Assembly (NCBI GenBank): GCA_002341805.1
Contig: DDOS01000080.1
Location: forward strand, 924-19,137
Direction: 5' to 3'
Length of the DNA stretch: 18,214 nucleotides
Origin: Aquificaceae bacterium UBA2488
GTDB lineage: Bacteria > Aquificota > Aquificia > Aquificales > Aquificaceae
The notes below the pieces were generated by a model. That model saw nothing but the letters and a program-made list of their open reading frames with translations, was not told the DNA's origin and made no database searches. The position numbers and the translations under genes are program-made. Positions 9,534 to 17,357 of this stretch are shown here, piece after piece; position 1 is the stretch's first letter; each line of letters begins with the position of its first letter.

Positions 9534-9989
9534 TTAGATGTTTTTTAATACATTTATAGTTTCTATCAAAGCCATGGCACTCTCAAAACCTTTGTTGCCT
9601 TGCTTGGTACCAGATCTTTCTATGGCTTGCTCTATAGAATCTGCGGTGATTATACCAAAAGCCACTGGTTTTTCTATCTCTAAGGATATCATGGCGAGCC
9701 CTTTTGAAACTTCTGCCGATATATAATCAAAATGAGGGGTTTGACCTCTTATTAAAACTCCAAGGGCTAATATTCCGTCCACATCTGTTTTTATGAGTTT
9801 TTTACAAGCTATAGGAATTTCCCAAGCTCCTGGAACTTTTACAAGCTTAACATGTTCCTCTTTTACACCGTGTCTTTTTAATGCATCATAAGCTCCTTCT
9901 ACGAGCCTATCCACAAGGGTTGAGTTAAATCTCGAAGCTATTATACCTATTTTTAAACCTTCACCTAAAAATGAGCCTTCTATAAGCAT
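9534..9989 (-). CDS. ribH: 6,7-dimethyl-8-ribityllumazine synthase
   Basis: Penultimate enzyme of riboflavin synthesis: joins 5-amino-6-ribitylaminouracil to 3,4-dihydroxy-2-butanone 4-phosphate. The 151-residue protein shows the whole family pattern: ASRFN near residues 18-22 (aromatic ring stacking), VPGAWEIP (52-59), the [10 protein letters not shown] block with the proton-transferring His86, and SGTKQGNKG (126-134) that binds the phosphate. It is expected to form a 60-mer capsid or a pentamer. It lies 14 bases after the YbbR gene and is separated from mtaD by a single base. No other rib gene is in the window. Confidence 0.97.
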   Translation of the reverse strand: MLIEGSFLGEGLKIGIIASRFNSTLVDRLVEGAYDALKRHGVKEEHVKLVKVPGAWEIPIACKKLIKTDVDGILALGVLIRGQTPHFDYISAEVSKGLAMISLEIEKPVAFGIITADSIEQAIERSGTKQGNKGFESAMALIETINVLKNI

Positions 9990-10003
9990 ATATACATTAT
10001 AAG

Positions 10004-10399
10004 CTATTTTTGAGCTTTTTTCATAACTATTACTCTCACATAAACACTTTCTGATGCGTCTGGTTTTATTAAGAAAGGTATTGGAACCTTAATGTTTACT
10101 TTCGCAATGTTGATACCATCTTTTAGCATCCTTGCATCTATAAAAGCCTTGGTATTTTTTAAAAGTTTTTGATTTAATATTCTATCAACCACTAAAATTC
10201 TAAGGACTACATTCTTGGGCTCTACTTTATAAGTATAATCTTTTTCTTTATGCTCTATGTGGACGGTTTTATAAACGTTTATGGGCACGTAGTTGCCAAA
10301 ATTCACATACAACCATAACCCTATACTTATAATAAAAGCCAAAAACTTAAGTCCTAAATTTTTGGTAAAAACCGACGACAAATTAGTTTTTGCGTTCAT
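10004..10399 (-). CDS. Membrane-anchored single YbbR-domain protein
   Basis: A 131-residue protein with a short cytoplasmic start, one membrane helix (about residues 15-35, [19 protein letters not shown], the characteristic YbbR-family anchor) and a beta-rich extracytoplasmic part with one YbbR-like domain. In Firmicutes YbbR/CdaR has several such domains and controls the c-di-AMP cyclase CdaA, whose gene is normally next door; here there is only one domain and no cyclase gene in the window, so a link to c-di-AMP is unproven. Its ATG overlaps the stop codon of the DnaC-like gene (ATGA), and ribH follows after 14 bases. Family assignment is good; function is unknown. Confidence 0.8.
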   Translation of the reverse strand: MNAKTNLSSVFTKNLGLKFLAFIISIGLWLYVNFGNYVPINVYKTVHIEHKEKDYTYKVEPKNVVLRILVVDRILNQKLLKNTKAFIDARMLKDGINIAKVNIKVPIPFLIKPDASESVYVRVIVMKKAQK

Positions 10400-11292
10400 T
10401 TTTTATATCTCATGTCTTCACCAGATATGTACACAACTCTACATATCTCTGCCAATCTTGAGATTATGCTATCTCCAAGCCTCATGTTTAGACTAAATTT
10501 CATATCATCTGGGACTTCGGATAGCTTACGACTCTTGGCTTTTCTGTATAACTCAGCCTCATTTTCTTTTGCTAAAGATAATGTTCTTTGGCTATCTATC
10601 TTTTGCATAATATTGATATTGTTCTGATTTGAAGATATATCCTTTATGAAAGATGTTTTGAATTTTGGGCCTATGTCTAAATTTGTGGTTATTATTATAG
10701 GTTTTAGGTTGTTATATCTGACAGCTATTATATAAGTGATTATGTCTTTAGTGTAATCTGTTAGGGTCTCACTACCAAGATCATCAAGCACCAATAGTGG
10801 AGTATTTATTGCTCTATGTAGAAGCCTGTTGTAATCTTCTGCACCAGATATTCTATCTTTACCTATAAGCGTTTTAAGGTCAAATACAAACCCTCTCGTA
10901 TCATAAAATAGCCCTATCTTTTTGTGCTTTTCATATAAATATAACAATGTAAATACAGAAAGATATGTTTTGCCAACACCAGGCGGACCCATAAACATGA
11001 GACCTCTGCCCTCTTCTTCAAACCCTTTAAAATTTTCTACATAGCTTAAAACATTTAGATACGCATTTACATAAGTATCCTCTTCATCATCGTTATTTTT
11101 GATGTTGTGCAATAAATCCGCTTTGTCTATACGATCTACTATTGACCAATATCTTTTTGGTATATTTAGCTTTCTTAAAATTACCTGATTAGGAATCTTC
11201 GTGCATTCACAGATATCCACTTTATTGTTTTCATTTATTATAAGACCTCTACCTTTACACTTAGGGCAAACTTCTTTTTTGATAACACTCAT
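10396..11292 (-). CDS. dnaC: DnaC/IstB-type AAA+ helicase-loader protein with N-terminal Cys cluster
   Basis: A 298-residue AAA+ ATPase likely to load or remodel the replicative helicase. An N-terminal zinc-ribbon-like cluster has C9, C12, C28 and C30. The ATPase core has Walker A GPPGVGKT (102-109), Walker B LLVLDD (D170-D171) and sensor 1 TTN (202-204); near the C-terminus GDSIISRL carries the expected Arg-finger motif of DnaC proteins. About 65 residues separate sensor 1 from that motif, clearly longer than in E. coli DnaC, giving a charged, Asn/Lys-rich insertion. The frame is open up to 11382, but I chose the ATG at 11292 because it begins just before the Cys cluster and avoids a 67-base overlap with the transporter gene. 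It is 23 bases after that gene and overlaps the YbbR gene by an ATGA. A transposon-type IstB is less likely: no transposase is present. Confidence 0.85.
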   Translation of the reverse strand: MSVIKKEVCPKCKGRGLIINENNKVDICECTKIPNQVILRKLNIPKRYWSIVDRIDKADLLHNIKNNDDEEDTYVNAYLNVLSYVENFKGFEEEGRGLMFMGPPGVGKTYLSVFTLLYLYEKHKKIGLFYDTRGFVFDLKTLIGKDRISGAEDYNRLLHRAINTPLLVLDDLGSETLTDYTKDIITYIIAVRYNNLKPIIITTNLDIGPKFKTSFIKDISSNQNNINIMQKIDSQRTLSLAKENEAELYRKAKSRKLSEVPDDMKFSLNMRLGDSIISRLAEICRVVYISGEDMRYKK

Positions 11293-11315
11293 TCTTCTAT
11301 TATAAAATGAAATTA

Positions 11316-12797
11316 TCAGTTTTGTTTTTGTTTTACACCTATTGTTAAAAATAATATACCCACTAAGGTAAATATTATACACCAGAAAAATAAATCCTGA
11401 AAAGCCTCCGATAAAGAAGATATCTCGATGTTTTTATACAAAATAGCCTCTCTTATGGGTTTTGTTAGAAAATCACTATGTAAAAACATCTTTGCTTTTA
11501 ATGTATTAAAGCTTTGAATAAATGTAATATTATCAAAATGATAATCTGTTCTTGTGTTTAGTATGTTTGTGGCGATGGCTGTGCCAAAAGATCCACCTAT
11601 AAACCTTATATAATCTAATATTGTTATTACTATAAGCATTTTTTCTTCAAGCCCAGATAAGGCTATAACGGTTACTGGTGGAAAGAAAAGACCAAGCCCC
11701 ACTCCAAGTAAAGACAACTGCCACATAGCCGTATGCTTTGGTGTATAAAAATCAAATCTAAGCAAGAACGTATGAAGTGTAATAAGATATATAGTAATGG
11801 CTATGATAAGCACAAGTTTTGGGCTTTTTTTATCGCTCAAAGCCCCACCCACTACTGAAAAAAGAGCTATAGATATAGCAAATGGAAGGAGTATGAGACC
11901 AGTCTTGAAGCTTTCTATATTCTTTAATTTTTCAAAAAACAAAGGCAATGCGTAAAATATAGCATACATAGAAAAGCCAAGTATCCAAAAATATGCAAAA
12001 AATGCCATTAAAAAGCTTCTTTTTGAAAATATACTAAGGTCTATGAGCTTATTTTTTGAATATAGGTCAGATATTATATATAAAAGCATAAAAACAATGG
12101 ATGCATAAGCCGTTATGATGGTAATATTTGAACTGAGCCATCCCCATTTTTGGCCGTTTGATAGAAGTATTATGAGGGCTATAGTGGATACACTCACAAA
12201 CAGAAGACTTATTAGGTTAAAGCTTTCTATGTGCTTGCCTGTTTTTAGGCTTTTAAGAAAGAAAATAGATAAAAATGTATTTAAAATGCCCACAGGTACG
12301 TTTACAAAAAATATAGCCTCCCAGCCAATGTGTTGGGTAAGCCAACCTCCTATGGTGGGTCCTGCAGCAGGAGCCAAACTTGCCCCAAGTCCAAATATGC
12401 CCATAGCTGTGCCTTTGTTTTCAAATATGGTAAATAGTATTGCCTGAGCAGATACCATTATAAGTGCTTCCGCTGCTCCTTGTATGCTTCTAAATATTAT
12501 TATCTCACTAAGAGATTGAGATATTCCACATATATAACTTCCTATTGTAAAAAGCCCAATACCAATGACAAACATATTTTTAAGACCTATTTTGGCTTCT
12601 ATATACTCAATAAGAGGTAAAAGTACCGCCGATGCTATCATATAAGATGTAACCACCCATTGGATGCCATATAAATCTGTACGAAGAGGAGCTATCATCT
12701 TTGGAAGTGCCACATCCACTATAGTTGTATCCAAAATAGCCATAAATGCTCCAACCATTACAATAATAGCATGAAGTATTTTGTCTTTATTTGTCAT
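11316..12797 (-). CDS. MFS drug-efflux-type transporter, DHA2 (EmrB/QacA-like) family
   Basis: A 493-residue integral membrane protein with about 14 hydrophobic segments, the topology of the 14-helix drug:proton antiporter branch. The first helix ends in the family motif LDTTIVDVALP (D23 and D28 within or next to the helix), and helix 5 has the antiporter motif C (GPTIGGW, roughly residues 145-151) followed by WEAIFFVNVPVGI, which is diagnostic of EmrB-like proteins. EmrB usually works with a periplasmic adaptor EmrA and an outer-membrane channel; neither is present in the window, so the substrate and the exit route are unknown. The ATG overlaps the carB stop codon (ATGA), an unusual coupling of an exporter to a biosynthetic gene. 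Confidence 0.92.
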   Translation of the reverse strand: MTNKDKILHAIIVMVGAFMAILDTTIVDVALPKMIAPLRTDLYGIQWVVTSYMIASAVLLPLIEYIEAKIGLKNMFVIGIGLFTIGSYICGISQSLSEIIIFRSIQGAAEALIMVSAQAILFTIFENKGTAMGIFGLGASLAPAAGPTIGGWLTQHIGWEAIFFVNVPVGILNTFLSIFFLKSLKTGKHIESFNLISLLFVSVSTIALIILLSNGQKWGWLSSNITIITAYASIVFMLLYIISDLYSKNKLIDLSIFSKRSFLMAFFAYFWILGFSMYAIFYALPLFFEKLKNIESFKTGLILLPFAISIALFSVVGGALSDKKSPKLVLIIAITIYLITLHTFLLRFDFYTPKHTAMWQLSLLGVGLGLFFPPVTVIALSGLEEKMLIVITILDYIRFIGGSFGTAIATNILNTRTDYHFDNITFIQSFNTLKAKMFLHSDFLTKPIREAILYKNIEISSLSEAFQDLFFWCIIFTLVGILFLTIGVKQKQN

Positions 12798-14377
12798 TTT
12801 ATATCTTGGAGAGCGTATACGCTTATATCACTATTTTGCTTTATGGCTTTTGCCGCTTCAAGCATTGCATACCCTCCTCTTACGGTGGTGGTATAAGCTA
12901 CGTTGTGGTTTATGGCTGCTCTTCTTATGTAAAAAGCATCCGAGCGTTCTTGATGACCAGATGGGGTATTTATAACAATTTGTATTTCTTTATTAGCAAT
13001 ATAGTCTACTATGTTTGGTCTTCCTTCAGAGACTTTTAATACTTTTTCTACATTTAAGTTTTGGGCTTTTAAGAAAGAAGCAGTTCCTTCTGTGCAAAAA
13101 ACCCTAAAACCGAGATCTAAAAAGCCTTTTGCTAAATTTATGATCTTAGGTTTATCTTTATTGGCTACAGATAAAAATACATTACCAGAAGAAGGTATCA
13201 GGTTGCCAGATCCAAGCTGAGCTTTATAGTAAGCTATGCCAAAGGATTCTGCTATACCCATCACTTCACCTGTGCTTTTCATCTCTGGACCTAATATAGG
13301 ATCCACTTCTGGAAATTTATTCCAAGGGAAAACCACCTCTTTTATGCTATAGTGTTTAAAAGCTTTTGGTAAAAAATCAGAAGCCACATGATGTTCTAAT
13401 TCAAACACCTCAGGGATTATTTCTCTTAGCTTTTTGCCAATGGATATCTTGGTGGCAATTTTTGCCAATGGGTAACCAACGCTTTTACTCACATAAGGCA
13501 CAGTCCTTGAAGCCCTTGGATTTACTTCTAAAATATAGGGAATATTATCTTTTATAGCAAATTGAAGATTTATAAGACCTTTTACGTTCAGGGCTTTTGT
13601 GATTTTGATGGTTTGTTCTCTTATTTTTAACAAAACATCTTCAGATAATGAATATGGTGGTATGGAAGCTGCACTATCTCCAGAATGAACCCCAGCCTCC
13701 TCTATGTGTTCCATTATAGCTCCTATCAAAATATCCTCTCCATCAGACAGTGCATCCACATCGGTTTCTATGGAATCATCCAAATATTTATCTATTAAAA
13801 CTGGTCTTTGATAGCTAACTTCTACGGCTTGGTCAAGATATTCTATGAGCTCTTTTTCGGTATATACAATTTTCATAGCCCTGCCCCCAAGTACATAAGA
13901 AGGCCTTACCAACACAGGATAGCCTATTCTCTGAGCCACCTTTAACGCTTCTTTTTTTGCTATGGCAATGCCTCCTTCTGGTTGAAGGATACCAAGGGAT
14001 TTCATAAGATCGTTAAATCTACCTCTATCCTCTGCCATGTCAATGCTATCTGGAGATGTGCCAAGAATTGATATGTTTTTGTGTTTGAACTCTGTAGCTA
14101 ACTTCAAAGGGGTTTGACCACCAAATTGAAGAATCACCCCTTTTATATCTTTTTCTCTTTTAATGATATAATCTACATTTTCCATCACAATAGGCTCAAA
14201 ATATAACCTTGTCGCTATGTCATAATCAGTGGAGACCGTTTCTGGATTGCAGTTTATCATGATAGCTTCAAGTCCTTCTTCTTTTACCGCTTGTATTGCA
14301 TGTACACAAGCATAGTCAAACTCTATGCCTTGACCTATTCTGTTTGGACCGCTTCCAAGTATGATTACTTTTTGCAT
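12794..14377 (-). CDS. carB: Carbamoyl-phosphate synthase large chain, C-terminal half (split CarB)
   Basis: This 527-residue protein corresponds to the second half of ordinary CarB (about 1070 residues): an ATP-grasp domain that phosphorylates carbamate, followed by the allosteric MGS-like domain. It starts MQKVIILGSGPNRIGQGIEFDY, the motif that begins the second synthetase unit, and contains NCNPETVSTDYD, VRPSYVLGGRAM and EVNPRASRTVP (ATP-grasp core). The last 140 residues (from about 385, NVFLSVANKDK, with TEGTASFL and NTPSG) are the MGS domain that senses UMP or ornithine. The frame is intact with a natural ATG and stop, so it is a split gene and not a fragment; the amino-terminal half must be encoded elsewhere, as in Aquifex. 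It begins the long minus-strand operon. A TATAAT lies 6 bases before the ATG with no ribosome binding site. Confidence 0.95.
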   Translation of the reverse strand: MQKVIILGSGPNRIGQGIEFDYACVHAIQAVKEEGLEAIMINCNPETVSTDYDIATRLYFEPIVMENVDYIIKREKDIKGVILQFGGQTPLKLATEFKHKNISILGTSPDSIDMAEDRGRFNDLMKSLGILQPEGGIAIAKKEALKVAQRIGYPVLVRPSYVLGGRAMKIVYTEKELIEYLDQAVEVSYQRPVLIDKYLDDSIETDVDALSDGEDILIGAIMEHIEEAGVHSGDSAASIPPYSLSEDVLLKIREQTIKITKALNVKGLINLQFAIKDNIPYILEVNPRASRTVPYVSKSVGYPLAKIATKISIGKKLREIIPEVFELEHHVASDFLPKAFKHYSIKEVVFPWNKFPEVDPILGPEMKSTGEVMGIAESFGIAYYKAQLGSGNLIPSSGNVFLSVANKDKPKIINLAKGFLDLGFRVFCTEGTASFLKAQNLNVEKVLKVSEGRPNIVDYIANKEIQIVINTPSGHQERSDAFYIRRAAINHNVAYTTTVRGGYAMLEAAKAIKQNSDISVYALQDIK

Positions 14378-14383
14378 ACTATA

Positions 14384-14413
14384 ATTATAAATAATATTTT
14401 CTTAGATTTTCGA
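14384..14413 (-). promoter_or_regulatory. Putative promoter of carB and the long minus-strand operon
   Basis: On the minus strand a perfect TATAAT (14389-14384) is preceded at 18 bases by TCGAAA (14413-14408, 4 of 6 consensus bases). Six bases (TATAGT) separate it from the carB ATG, so transcription would start at or next to the start codon. The surroundings are very AT-rich, so a chance -10 match is possible. Confidence 0.45.
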
Positions 14414-14471
14414 TTTAATAAAATATGCTTTGGCTTAATATCAATTTAGTGGTCACGATTATCATATAAGC

Positions 14472-14496
14472 TAGACTTGTGGTGCGTGGTAGACTT
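14472..14496. repeat. Short direct repeat TAGACTT upstream of carB
   Basis: Two copies of TAGACTT (14472-14478 and 14490-14496) start 18 bases apart and flank a GC-richer core (GTGGTGCGTGG) in an otherwise AT-rich 147-base gap. The spacing is under two helical turns, which could suit a DNA-binding protein, but no known operator (ArgR, PurR, PyrR leader) is recognised. It may be chance. Confidence 0.3.
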
Positions 14497-14524
14497 ATAG
14501 AGTTTAAAAGGTTAATCTAATTCA

Positions 14525-15670
14525 TCAAGCCAAACTCTTTTTAAGAATTAGTATTCTTCTTACAGATTGTTTTATACGAGATATAGGTATTTCATGGTTT
14601 TCTACAGCCTTTAAAACATATAAGTAAGATTGTTTTGCTTGCTCTTCATTTCCGTATATTAAGACTATATCAGCACCAGCTTTTATGGCATCTACTGCCC
14701 TTTGGCCTATGTTTCCATAGTTTTTTAACGCTCCCATGGTAAGATCATCTGTTATAACAACTCCGTTGTAATGCAGTCTTTTTCTTAATATATCAGTTGT
14801 TATTTTATAAGATATCGAAGCTGGTTTATTATAGTCTAAAAGCGGATAAACCCCATGACTTATCATTATCATATAAGCATCATGATCATGTATGGCTGTT
14901 TCGTAAGGAATCCAATCGCTGTTATAAAGCGTGTTAAAGCTTACATCTATAACAGGTGGTGTATATTGGGGGTCTTATGTAGCTCTTCCAAGCCCTGCAA
15001 AATGCTTTAGACAAGTTGTTATGTCATCTTTTGTATAGCCTTTTATGGCTTCTTGGAGAGCTTTGTTACAATAATAGGATTATCAGAGAAAGACTTTGTT
15101 GTTTATACATAAACCCTTGTTTGTTATAGGACACATCTACTACAGGAGCAAAATTTAGATTTATACCAAGTTCTTTCATCAAATAACCAACGTTATAATC
15201 TATATTCTCTATCTTTTTTGGATCGTTTTTATAAAGCTCACCAAGTTGTTGTTCTGATAATCTATAATAAGGAAGTAAAAACTTATACAATCTATCCACA
15301 AGCCCACCCTCTTGATCTATACCTATGAAAAGCTTTATATCATCATCTTGTTTTGAGGCTTTTTGTATAAAACTTGTAAGGGATTTTACCTGAGATGGTG
15401 TTTTATATTATTGCTAAATAATATCACACTACCTATATGATGGTTAGTTAAAAAATCCATAAGACTCTGAGAAAGATATACATTTGGTATACTCACAAAA
15501 AACATCTGACCTACCATTTCTTTGATATACGTATCATTGTCATTAGCCTCATGGGTTATTTGTTTTTGTGGTATTTTGCTTTTAATACGATGATTACCGT
15601 ATTTATTGAAAGCCAAAAAACTGCTAAACCCAACTAGTACTGTAATGAGTATTAAAAACTTATCTCTCAC
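14525..15670 (-). pseudogene. Broken family 3 glycoside hydrolase (beta-N-acetylhexosaminidase-like), membrane-anchored
   Basis: Pieces in different frames join into one protein. The start is a GTG at 15670 that overlaps the stop of the upstream pseudogene (GTGA). After an N-terminal membrane anchor (about residues 5-22) come MVGQMFF and GSVILFSNNI, then IDQEGG, NLNFAPVVDVSYN, KHFAGLGRAT, VVITDDLTMGAL (nucleophile Asp) and AGADIVLI, in the order of GH3/NagZ enzymes that remove GlcNAc from muropeptides or glycans. Four lesions break it: a 1-base loss at the T run 15401-15404, one near 15084-15091, one at 15062-15064, and an in-frame TAA at 14977-14975. The three shifts sum to zero, so the last part is back in the first frame. 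The GLGR variant replaces the usual GHG of NagZ, so the exact substrate would be uncertain even if intact. Confidence 0.85.
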
Positions 15671-17193
15671 TCCATATATCTATTGACCCTAACTATATCA
15701 GATTTATTTAAATACCATTGACCACCTATATTTACAAGATGCCAAATGCCTTGCCAATGTTGGACAAGCGTGCCACCGTTGGGAGTAGTATCTTCTGATT
15801 TCAAATATATCCTAACATCGGCAGTAGTTGGTGTTTCATCTAAAAGCTGAACATTTTCTAAATCATCAAATATAGTGGTTTGATATCCAGATGCCCAAGA
15901 TCCAAATGATACGCTTCTTCTTGCAGGACTTAAAAGATTATAAGCATCCACTAAATTGTTTGGTATATCAGCATAAAACCTTTGAACCACAGAAACAAGA
16001 TTAGATGTTAGAATAATTAGGGTTGTTGGAATTGTTAGGGTTATTAGAATTATTGGTATTGTTAGAGTTATTGGAATTTTGCAATTGTGGAACTCACTTG
16101 TGGGGTGTTGTTATTTTGGTTTTGATTGTTAGAGGGTTGATGATTTATGCCTGATAGATTTTCTAAAGCATAAATATTAAAAGATGATAAGTAAGAGTTT
16201 TCAAGTTTTAGTGTAAATAGTGTAAATATAGATTAAGAAAATCAAAACTTGTCCTTTTTACTGATGGTGCTAAAAATATACCATCAAACTGTGGATTTAT
16301 TACAAGTTTACCACTTTTATCTATAAATCCCCATTCATTACCACTTTTTACTGGGGCTAAACCATCTGGTAGAAAAGTTAAAGCATGTCTGAACTGCGGT
16401 TTTATAACTATTTTACCTGTATCATCCATATCCCCAAACTTAAAACTTGGATTTTTTGAGTTAAATCCACATACATAATGGGTATATAATTTTCATAATA
16501 CCAACTTGGAATGGGAAATTCAAATACATTACTTCCTTTTATGTTATATTTTATGGTATTTAGAGTTTTACCGGTGTTATCAACCACGTAAATTGTATAG
16601 CTATCAAGGATTCCATTAATTGATGTCCCACTCATAAACCAATTTTTATTATTTTTAAACATATAACTTACAGCTACGTTATACATTGGAATTTATTATG
16701 TATTGATCTTTTTTGTTTATAACACCATATTTTTTGTTATCAGCCTCTACTACTGCGACACCGTCGCTAAAATCATAGGCACGTTTAAACTGAGGGTTTA
16801 TAACATATTTACCATCTTTTCCTATATATCCACAGTGATTACCGATGAGTACAGCAGCTAAATCTCCATGAAATCTTGCAGCAACATCAAACTGAGGATT
16901 TATAACAAATTTACCCTGTTGGTTTATATAACCACAGCTATTAGGAGATATATAAGCTGCTGCTAAATCATGTGAAAAAGGAAGGGCTTTCGTAAACTGA
17001 GGATTTATAATTATTTTACCTTGCGCATTTATACACTCCCATTTATCACCTATTTCCACTGGTAATAGTTCTACGCTACTTGAGCTCGATGGTTTGCTAA
17101 ATAGTCCTGAAACCCAGCTTTCTCTTGGAGTTTCTTAGAACAGCCCACTACTAAAAATGTTATCAATGGTAGGATTAAGAATAGTCTTTTCAT
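15667..17193 (-). pseudogene. Broken WG-repeat lipoprotein with Asn-rich linker and C-terminal domain
   Basis: The ATG at 17193 gives a lipoprotein signal (MKRLFLILPLITFLVVGC, lipobox Cys18), after which about six frame changes interrupt one long protein. In order: a Ser-rich spacer; WG (KWG) repeats of about 35 residues with the INPQF hallmark (17059-16679); an approximately 80-residue non-repeat part (16686 on); more WG repeats (WGFIDKSGK, near 16310); a Gln/Asn-rich stretch; a 9-base-period Asn linker; and a C-terminal domain of about 105 residues (15990-15667) with a look of an NTF2-like fold. Frame breaks lie at about 17131-17133 and 16452-16457 (base losses in T runs), 16688-16694, 16206-16236, 16082-16100 and 15997-16010. 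The net phase change is zero. WG proteins are usually cell-surface or periplasmic and of unknown role. It was coupled to the hydrolase gene. Confidence 0.8.
16009..16074 (-). repeat. Imperfect 9-base tandem repeat coding an Asn-rich linker
   Basis: About seven units of the form AAY-AAY-(T/A/C)C(T/C), read on the minus strand, encode NNS/NNT/NNP triplets (NNSNNTNNSNNPNNSNNP). It is a linker between the WG-repeat part and the C-terminal domain. Codon-level variation (AAT/AAC, TCT/TCC/CCT/ACC) shows that it was once kept at protein level. One frame break lies on each side of it. Confidence 0.75.
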
Positions 17194-17216
17194 TAGTCAT
17201 TTCCGAATTTTCATCT

Positions 17217-17245
17217 ATTATATCTCTAATTACATTTTAGGCAAA
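17217..17245 (-). promoter_or_regulatory. Possible old promoter of the WG-repeat pseudogene
   Basis: The minus strand has TATAAT (17222-17217), 17 bases after a weak TTTGCC (17245-17240) and 23 bases before the lipoprotein ATG, leaving room for a short leader with a GGAAA stretch. It would be divergent from the promoter of the NIL gene in the same 164-base gap. Weak evidence, from sequence match only. Confidence 0.35.
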
Positions 17246-17341
17246 ATTTAATTAACTTTTCATATTTATAACTTTTTATGTTTCTTATGCTTTTATTAGA
17301 TAGAGCCAACTTTAATATTTTCTTCTTAAAAGCCTAAAACA

Positions 17342-17350
17342 TGGTATAAT
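17342..17350 (+). promoter_or_regulatory. Extended -10 promoter (TGGTATAAT) for the NIL-lptC-lptA operon
   Basis: A perfect TATAAT (17345-17350) with the TGn extension (17342-17344) lies 7 bases before the ATG at 17358. No convincing -35 is seen, which fits an extended -10 promoter. The predicted transcription start is at or one base before the ATG, and no ribosome binding site is present, so the message may be leaderless. Confidence 0.55.
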
Positions 17351-17357
17351 CATATTT

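Noticed and set aside
11293..11382. Upstream 30-residue extension of the DnaC-like gene
   Set aside because: It overlaps the C-terminus of the MFS gene by 67 bases and has no family similarity; the ATG at 11292 lies directly before the Cys cluster.
12115..12447. 110-residue plus-strand frame opposite the MFS gene
   Set aside because: It is a shadow frame; the minus strand carries MFS motif C at the same place.
16009..16074. Tandem repeats considered as a CRISPR or intergenic satellite
   Set aside because: The units are 9 bases with no spacers and encode Asn-rich triplets within a decayed gene.
14525..17193. Treating each piece as a separate small gene
   Set aside because: The pieces join into single known families (GH3; WG-repeat lipoprotein) with junctions explained by one-base shifts, so pseudogenes are the simpler reading.
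17194..17341. Rho-independent terminator or small RNA in the divergent gap
   Set aside because: No stable GC-rich hairpin followed by a T run is visible; the stretch is simple AT-rich promoter sequence.
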